From positions 1-12,411 of the forward strand of contig JACRCS010000849.1 of assembly GCA_016218905.1 (NCBI GenBank): DNA of 12,411 nt, given 5' to 3'. Of the stretch, positions 8,087-12,411 are shown piece after piece. The stretch comes from Deltaproteobacteria bacterium. Lineage in GTDB: Bacteria > Desulfobacterota_C > Deferrisomatia > Deferrisomatales > JACRMM01. Both the position numbers and the translations under genes were made by a program. Under the pieces are notes generated by a model. The model ran no database searches and was not told the origin of the DNA. It saw only the letters and a list, made by a program, of their open reading frames with translations. Every line of letters starts with the position of its first letter. The stretch's first letter is position 1.

Positions 8087-11000
8087 TCACCCGCACTCCG
8101 AGTACCCGCAGCTCCGGCAGAGGATACAGCCCTCCTCGTGCTCCAGGACGTCGCCGAACTCCGGGCAGGCGCCCCCGGGCGAGACATGCTGCTCCACCGC
8201 TGCGCCGGGCTGGCGGTGGCGCTGGACGGCCAGCGAGAGGGCGTCGGCGCACGAGAGGACCCGCTCCTCACCGAAGCCCGAGGGCTTGTGGCAAGAGATG
8301 CCCCGGAGCTGGCGGACGATCGGCTCCGCGCCGAGCCCCGAGCGCCACGCCAGCGAGACGAGCCGCCCGATCGCCTCGCACTGGCTCGCGGCGCAGCCTC
8401 CCGCCTTGCCCATGGTGGTGAAGACCTCGAAGAGACCGTGCTCGTCCTCGTTGATGGTGACGTACAGGGGCCCGCAACCCGTACGCATCTGGTAGGTCCG
8501 CCCGGAGAGGGCCTGCGGCCGCACCCGCTTGCGGGAGGCGGCGGAAGCTTCCGGCGCGCCCGACGGCGCGCCGGTCGTGACCGAGAGGACCTGCCCCTCG
8601 CGGCTCCCGTCCCGGTAGATCGTCACGCCCTTGCACCCGAGCCGGTACGCGAGCCGGAAGACCTGGGCCACGTCCTCCCGGGTCGCCGACGAGGGGAAGT
8701 TGACGGTCTTCGAGACCGCGTTGTTCGTGTGACGCTGGAAGGCCGCCTGCATCCGCAGGTGCTCCTCCGGCGTCGTCTCGTGCGCGGTCACGAAGACCTC
8801 TCGCGCGTCGGCCGGGACCTCCGGGAAGGCGTCGAGGCGCTCCCCCCGGGCGATTCGGCTCATGAGGTCTTCCGAGTGGAAGCCGCGCCGCTTAGCGGTC
8901 TCCTCGAAGACGGGGTTCACCTCGGTGAGCTCCGTTCCGTCGAGCACTCGGCGCACGAAGGCGAGCGAGAAGAGGGGCTCGATTCCCGAGCTGCAGCCCG
9001 CAAGGATGGAGAGCGTGCCGGTGGGCGCGATCGTCGTGCGCGTGGCGTTCCGGACCGGCTTCGCGTCCGGCCGGTCGCACGCGGAGCCCGGGAAGTTGGG
9101 GAAGGGACCCCTCTCCTCCGCGAGGAGCTCCGACGCGGCTCGGGCCTCCGCGTCGATAAACGCCATGAGGCGCTCGCCGAGCTCCAGCGCCTCTTCGGAG
9201 CCGTAGCGGAGCCCCAGACGGAAGAGGAGGTCCGCCCAGCCCATGACCCCGAGGCCGATCTTCCGGTTCCCCCGCGTCACCCGCTCGATGTCCGGGAGCG
9301 GGTAGCGGTTCACGTCGATGACGTCGTCGAGGAACCGGACGGCCCGGCGCACCACCGCACCCAGCCGCTCCCAGTCGAGGTCGCCGTGGCGGACCATCTT
9401 CGCCAGGTTGACGCTCCCCAGGTTGCACGACTCGTAGCCGAGGAGCGGTTGCTCACCGCAGTTGTGGACGTAGAAGCCGTTCGCGTCGAACGCGTTAACG
9501 CCCGGCACCCGGACGTCGAAGACCTCCTCGAGCCCGTCCGGCTCGACGCCGGCCACCGTGGCGAGGAAGCGTTCCCGGTTCGGGCGGCGAAGGTACGCCG
9601 TCAGCCCGACTTCCAGGGCTTGCCGCTTCGCCGCGTCCCTGAACCCGATGCGTTCCGAGAACTCGCGCAGGTTCTCCTTCGAGACGACGAGCTCGTGCTG
9701 CGCCCTTGTCGCATACGGAGCGGTGCCGCCGCGGCCATCGGGAAGGAGGCGGTCCCCCGCGGGGCGGCGCTCGCAGTAGATCCTGCTCACGATTCCCAGC
9801 CGCAGGAGCATGCGCTGGACCGCTTGGAGCCTCGGGAGATCGCTCTGGGCCAGGCGCACGCTCAGGCCCTTCTCCTGGCTTCCTTGGACGGAGCCGTCCG
9901 TGTCGAAGAGACCCGAAAGGAAGCCGCGACAGAAATCCGAGGAACCCTGCTCCACGGCGGGCGTGATCGACTTCGCCCCCGGCGCGAGCCCGAGGGTCAG
10001 CGCGAGTTTTCGGAGCGCGCCGACCGCGAGGCGCTGTTCGGTTCGGCCCGCCACCCGCTGCCATCCGGCGAAGTCCGAGCGGTGGGGCAGAGTGCGGGCG
10101 GCCGCGAGGGCCGCCTCCATGATGCCCGACGGCCACTCTTCCGCCGGATCGCCGTTCGCAACGGCCGGTGTCGCCCACACCGAGAGGACCGCCTTATCGG
10201 TCTTGAGGACGCCATCCCCGACGAGCAGCCCCAGCAGGTAGCCCTCGCTCTCGCCGTAAGGGCCCGGCCAGGAGGGAGCGCGGCGGTGGTTGTGGAGGAC
10301 GACGCGGTCACCGGGAGCAAGATCTCCCGCCCGTACCCACTCGTGCCGAAGACTCCAGCGCATCGCGGAGACGACCCTGCGCACCGGGTGGTCCTCGGTG
10401 AGCCGAAGGGTGAAGCCCTCTTCGGTGCGGAGACGAAGGATGGGCTTCCAGCCCGTCGAGAAGAAGCCATCGCCGCCGCACGCATGGTCTTGCCCGTCGA
10501 CGCGCAGCGCGATCCTTCGCCCGAGCACGTCCCGAACCTGCCGGGGCCCCTCATCCGTCAGAACGAACGTGTCCCCGGTCACGCAGGGGTTCGTCGACTC
10601 GATCGCGCCCAGGCCTGGCGTGGGGTTGTCGCGATTCATGCGGTCGATGAAGACGATGCCGGGCTCCCCGGTGGCCCAGGCCTCCGCGACGATCCGGTCG
10701 AGCACCTCCCGGGCCCGGAGGCTCCCGGTGACGCTCCCGTCCCTCGGGTTTACGAGGCCGTACGCCTCGTCCCGGTCCACCGCCTCCATGAAGGCTTCCG
10801 TCAGCGCCACGGAGAGATTGAAGTTCGTCAGCACCGTCGTGTCCGACTTGACCGAGATGAACTCGAGGATGTCGGGGTGGTCCACCCGCAGCACCCCCAT
10901 GTTGGCGCCCCGGCGGGTCCCGCCCTGCTTGATCATCTCCGTCGCGGTATCGAAGACCCTCATGAACGAGATCGGTCCCGAGGAGACTCCGCTCGTCGAG

Positions 11001-11410
11001 CGGACGCGGTCGTTCTTCGGCCGGATGCGGGAGAAGGAGAAGCCGGTGCCCCCTCCGGACTTGTGGATGAGCGCCGTGCTCTTGACCGCGTCGAAGATGC
11101 TCTCCATGCTGTCTTCGATCGGAAGGACGAAGCACGCAGAGAGCTGCCCGAGGTCGCGGCCCGCGTTCATGAGCGTCGGCGAGTTGGGGAGGAACTCGAG
11201 CCGCGCCATGAGGTCGTAGAAGTCGGCCGCGGCCCGGTCCACGTCGGCCGACGGATCGTAGAGGCGCTCGGCTTCGGCCGCGGCCCTGGCGACGCGGCGG
11301 AGCATCTCCTGGGGCGTCTCGCGGAGGGCGCCCGCGGCGTCCCGGGCCAGGTAGCGCTTCTCGAGCACGGTGAGGGCGTTGGGTCCGAAGACGGGCGGGT
11401 GCTCCGTCAT
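8087..11410 (-). CDS. nrdJ: B12-dependent (class II) ribonucleotide reductase with intein
   Basis: The 1107-residue precursor should splice to a 732-residue AdoCbl-dependent RNR that reduces ribonucleotides to deoxyribonucleotides. N-extein (1-275): NSPTLMNAG at 76-84, redox C93 in LSACFVLP, GGGTGFSFS at 119-127, KQGGTRRGANMG at 161-172, and N274-P275. The intein is 276-650. C-extein (651-1107): the radical cysteine C651 in CGEQPL with E653, redox C662 in ESCNLGSVNLA, APTGTLSI at 795-802, a Ser/Ala/Arg linker near 945-970, a TSCPD-type domain (about 970-1065), and the C-terminal shuttle cysteines in CILCRSCGYSECG. The ATG is preceded by GAGGAGG with a 4-base gap. All expected catalytic cysteines are present. 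No B12 synthesis or nrdR gene is visible nearby. Confidence 0.95.
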   Translation of the reverse strand: MTEHPPVFGPNALTVLEKRYLARDAAGALRETPQEMLRRVARAAAEAERLYDPSADVDRAAADFYDLMARLEFLPNSPTLMNAGRDLGQLSACFVLPIEDSMESIFDAVKSTALIHKSGGGTGFSFSRIRPKNDRVRSTSGVSSGPISFMRVFDTATEMIKQGGTRRGANMGVLRVDHPDILEFISVKSDTTVLTNFNLSVALTEAFMEAVDRDEAYGLVNPRDGSVTGSLRAREVLDRIVAEAWATGEPGIVFIDRMNRDNPTPGLGAIESTNPCVTGDTFVLTDEGPRQVRDVLGRRIALRVDGQDHACGGDGFFSTGWKPILRLRTEEGFTLRLTEDHPVRRVVSAMRWSLRHEWVRAGDLAPGDRVVLHNHRRAPSWPGPYGESEGYLLGLLVGDGVLKTDKAVLSVWATPAVANGDPAEEWPSGIMEAALAAARTLPHRSDFAGWQRVAGRTEQRLAVGALRKLALTLGLAPGAKSITPAVEQGSSDFCRGFLSGLFDTDGSVQGSQEKGLSVRLAQSDLPRLQAVQRMLLRLGIVSRIYCERRPAGDRLLPDGRGGTAPYATRAQHELVVSKENLREFSERIGFRDAAKRQALEVGLTAYLRRPNRERFLATVAGVEPDGLEEVFDVRVPGVNAFDANGFYVHNCGEQPLLGYESCNLGSVNLAKMVRHGDLDWERLGAVVRRAVRFLDDVIDVNRYPLPDIERVTRGNRKIGLGVMGWADLLFRLGLRYGSEEALELGERLMAFIDAEARAASELLAEERGPFPNFPGSACDRPDAKPVRNATRTTIAPTGTLSILAGCSSGIEPLFSLAFVRRVLDGTELTEVNPVFEETAKRRGFHSEDLMSRIARGERLDAFPEVPADAREVFVTAHETTPEEHLRMQAAFQRHTNNAVSKTVNFPSSATREDVAQVFRLAYRLGCKGVTIYRDGSREGQVLSVTTGAPSGAPEASAASRKRVRPQALSGRTYQMRTGCGPLYVTINEDEHGLFEVFTTMGKAGGCAASQCEAIGRLVSLAWRSGLGAEPIVRQLRGISCHKPSGFGEERVLSCADALSLAVQRHRQPGAAVEQHVSPGGACPEFGDVLEHEEGCILCRSCGYSECG
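9461..10585 (-). mobile_element. Intein with LAGLIDADG homing endonuclease in NrdJ
   Basis: Residues 276-650 of the precursor (375 aa) form a full-length intein. Block A starts at C276 (CVTGDTFVLTDEG); block B has the T-x-x-H motif in LTEDHPV (T338, H341), with GDRVVL closing the N-terminal splicing half. The endonuclease has two intact LAGLIDADG motifs, YLLGLLVGDG (391-400, acidic D399) and GFLSGLFDTDGS (496-507, acidic D505). Blocks F and G read EEVFDVRVPGV and NGFYVHN, with penultimate H649 and terminal N650. The +1 residue is C651, so all canonical class 1 splicing residues are present and both splicing and homing are predicted active. It splits the NP-CGEQ motif directly before the radical cysteine; the unspliced enzyme should be inactive. 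Confidence 0.95.
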
Positions 11411-11583
11411 GGTTCCTCCTCTTCAGGGTATCATGTCGACATCTAGTGGCTTGGCGGCGAAGCCTACCACAGGATGTTGTGGTCGGCCACTCGGATGGCG
11501 ACGGAAGTGGTAATCGATCCCCCTTTCCTCGGCGCAACGAGGAGACCCTTCAGCGGGGCGACGGCCCCGGAAAGGAGCGACCC
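11411..11583. promoter_or_regulatory. Divergent promoter region of nrdJ and the hydrolase gene, nested dyads
   Basis: This 173-bp gap must hold both divergent promoters. A perfect palindrome ATGTCGACAT (11433-11442) lies 23 bp upstream of the nrdJ ATG. An outer dyad AGTGGC (11445-11450)/GCCACT (11486-11491) encloses ACCACA (11466-11471)/TGTGGT (11478-11483). In the nrdJ leader RNA a third stem, GGCTT-CGCCGCC-AAGCC, would compete with the outer stem. No NrdR box or cobalamin-riboswitch B12 box is recognisable, and no confident -10/-35 pair is seen. Confidence 0.45.
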
Positions 11584-12135
11584 ATGAGCCCGACCGCCCC
11601 CCTCCTGCTCGACCGGCGCGACTGCGCCCTGCTCGTGGTCGACGTGCAAGAGAAGCTCCTCCCCCACATCCACGAGGGGGAGCGAGTGCGCGACAGCATC
11701 GTCCGCCTCGTCCGCTTCGCGGAGATCCTCGGGATCCCGGTCCTCGCGGCGGAGCAGGGAAAGCTCGGCCCCACCGTCGGGCCGATCCGGGAAGCGCTCC
11801 AGGGCGTGGAGCCCGCGCCGAAGCTCGCCTTCAGCGCCCTCGGGTGTCCCGCCATCTCGCAGCGGCTCGCAGAGCTCGGGAAGGGCGCCCTCATCGTCAC
11901 GGGCATCGAGGCGCACATCTGCGTCGCCCAGACCGTCCTCCAGGCGCTCCCCTCGTTCGCGGTCCACGTGGTCGCGGACGCCGTGGGGTCGAGGTCGCCG
12001 GAGAACTGCCGGATCGCGCTGGACCGGCTGCGGGGCGCGGGGGCGGTCGTGACGACGAGCGAAATGCTGATGTACGAGCTCATGGTGGAGGCCGGAACGG
12101 ACGAGTTCCGCCGGGTGCTCCCCCTGGTGAAGTAG
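11584..12135 (+). CDS. Isochorismatase-like cysteine hydrolase (ISOC2/YcaC type)
   Basis: The 183-residue protein is a compact isochorismatase-fold hydrolase. The catalytic triad expected for the family is present: D20 in LLVVDVQEKLL, K80 in APKLAFSA and C113 in VTGIEAHICV, whose GIEA segment is the family's cis-peptide loop. The pattern EQGKLGPTVG, the ending TSEMLMYELM and the length resemble, from memory, the ISOC2/YcaC subgroup rather than isochorismatases of siderophore synthesis. The substrate of this subgroup is generally undefined; no siderophore or NAD-metabolism gene is adjacent. The start is the ATG at 11584, supported by AAAGGAG 6 bases upstream and by the family N-terminus; an in-frame upstream start at 11446 would add an implausible Arg/Gly-rich leader. 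Its TAG stop shares a base with the following repeat hairpin. Confidence 0.88.
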   Translation: MSPTAPLLLDRRDCALLVVDVQEKLLPHIHEGERVRDSIVRLVRFAEILGIPVLAAEQGKLGPTVGPIREALQGVEPAPKLAFSALGCPAISQRLAELGKGALIVTGIEAHICVAQTVLQALPSFAVHVVADAVGSRSPENCRIALDRLRGAGAVVTTSEMLMYELMVEAGTDEFRRVLPLVK

Positions 12136-12243
12136 GTTGAGGTTGAGGTTAAGGTTGAGGAAGAGCAGGTTGAGGAACCTCGCCCCCTCCCTTTAGCCTT
12201 TAGCTCTTAGCCTTTAGCCTCAACCTCAACCTTGACCTTAGCC
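12135..12243. repeat. Hexamer/heptamer arrays forming a long imperfect hairpin
   Basis: The left arm, 12135-12160, is GTTGAG hexamers (GTTGAG, GTTGAG, GTTAAG, GTTGAG), with one more at 12169-12174. The right arm, 12218-12243, is CTCAAC, CTCAAC, CTTGAC, CTTAGC. The arms are 26 bases each with 21 Watson-Crick pairs; as RNA (plus strand) four of the five mismatches become G-U pairs. The loop contains four tandem heptamers, CTTTAGC, CTTTAGC, TCTTAGC, CTTTAGC (12191-12218). It could serve as a transcript 3' end for the hydrolase gene. Confidence 0.9.
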
Positions 12244-12255
12244 TTCGGAGCTCCG

Positions 12256-12411
12256 ATGGACGAGAACGCGAAGCCGACCCTCGTGCAACCCCTCATGACG
12301 GAGTTCGCGGAGCGGACCGGGTTGACCGGCTCCGGAGGCTCGCCCGTCCGGTACCTTTGGACGGACGCGTTCGCCGTCTGCAACTTCCTCGAACTCCACC
12401 GCCGGACCGGC
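12256..12411 (+). CDS. Unrecognised protein, N-terminal 52 residues (runs off window)
   Basis: An open frame starts at the ATG at 12256, with CGGAG 5 bases upstream, and runs off the right edge without a stop. It reads MDENAKPTLVQPLM, then EFAERTG, and the distinctive RYLWTDAFAVCNFLELHR. The WTDAFAVCNFL stretch looks like a conserved helix of a soluble enzyme and faintly recalls uncharacterised bacterial and archaeal proteins thought to adopt an alpha-barrel (six-hairpin glycosidase-like) fold; this is recollection, not demonstrated. No signal peptide is visible. The codon use is like the neighbouring genes, and the arrangement suggests its own transcription unit, since the repeat hairpin lies between it and the hydrolase gene. 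Confidence 0.7.
   Translation, partial: MDENAKPTLVQPLMTEFAERTGLTGSGGSPVRYLWTDAFAVCNFLELHRRTG

Noticed and set aside
11423..11434. Three-codon upstream frame (ATG ATA CCC TGA) before nrdJ
   Set aside because: It has no clear ribosome binding site of its own and is too short to separate from chance.
7817..11446. Very long open frame on the plus strand opposite nrdJ (1209 codons)
   Set aside because: It is an antisense shadow of nrdJ caused by high GC codon bias; its composition is Arg/Gly/Glu/Ala-rich with no recognisable domain.
11411..11583. Cobalamin riboswitch upstream of the B12-dependent nrdJ
   Set aside because: A GCCACT string is present on the nrdJ strand, but the B12 box and the other conserved core elements are absent and the leader is short.

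Overview
The base composition is clearly GC-rich (judged by eye, not measured). It encodes a Gram-negative-style ParE/ParC topoisomerase IV, a B12-dependent (class II) ribonucleotide reductase carrying an intein, and a VapBC toxin-antitoxin pair. Several gaps hold families of very short degenerate repeats. Together this suggests a free-living or metagenome-derived bacterium of the Acidobacteriota/Holophagae-Thermoanaerobaculia kind. That placement is inference; nothing in the window fixes the taxonomy.

Layout, left to right. 1-72 (-): first codons of a probable IS4-type transposase running off the edge. 184-799 (-): vapB-vapC pair with a dyad just upstream of vapB. 938-2254 (-): PaaK-type aryl-acid CoA ligase with a GTG start. 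2466-2795 (-): small exported His/Gly-rich protein with a DUF5666-like beta domain. 2796-3130: gap with two interleaved perfect repeats of 25 and 28 bp. 3131-7602 (+): parE and parC. 7603-8086: convergent gap with two heptamer repeat arrays, a GC-rich hairpin and a small cluster of DnaA-box-like 9-mers. 8087-11410 (-): nrdJ interrupted by a 375-residue LAGLIDADG intein placed immediately before the radical-forming cysteine. 11411-11583: divergent promoter region with nested dyads. 11584-12135 (+): ISOC2-like cysteine hydrolase. 12135-12243: repeat hairpin. 12256-end (+): start of an unrecognised gene.

The core genes serve DNA metabolism: chromosome decatenation (parE/parC) and deoxynucleotide supply (nrdJ). 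The others look like independent single-gene or two-gene units. The most unusual content is between the genes. Four gaps carry tandem short words of 6-8 bases whose reverse complements lie a few tens to hundreds of bases away, so each gap can fold into a long imperfect hairpin. The words differ from gap to gap (GTTATCG/GTTGTCG, CGGTNNT, GTTGAG with CTTTAGC, CGGAACG/CAGAACG) but the arrangement is the same.
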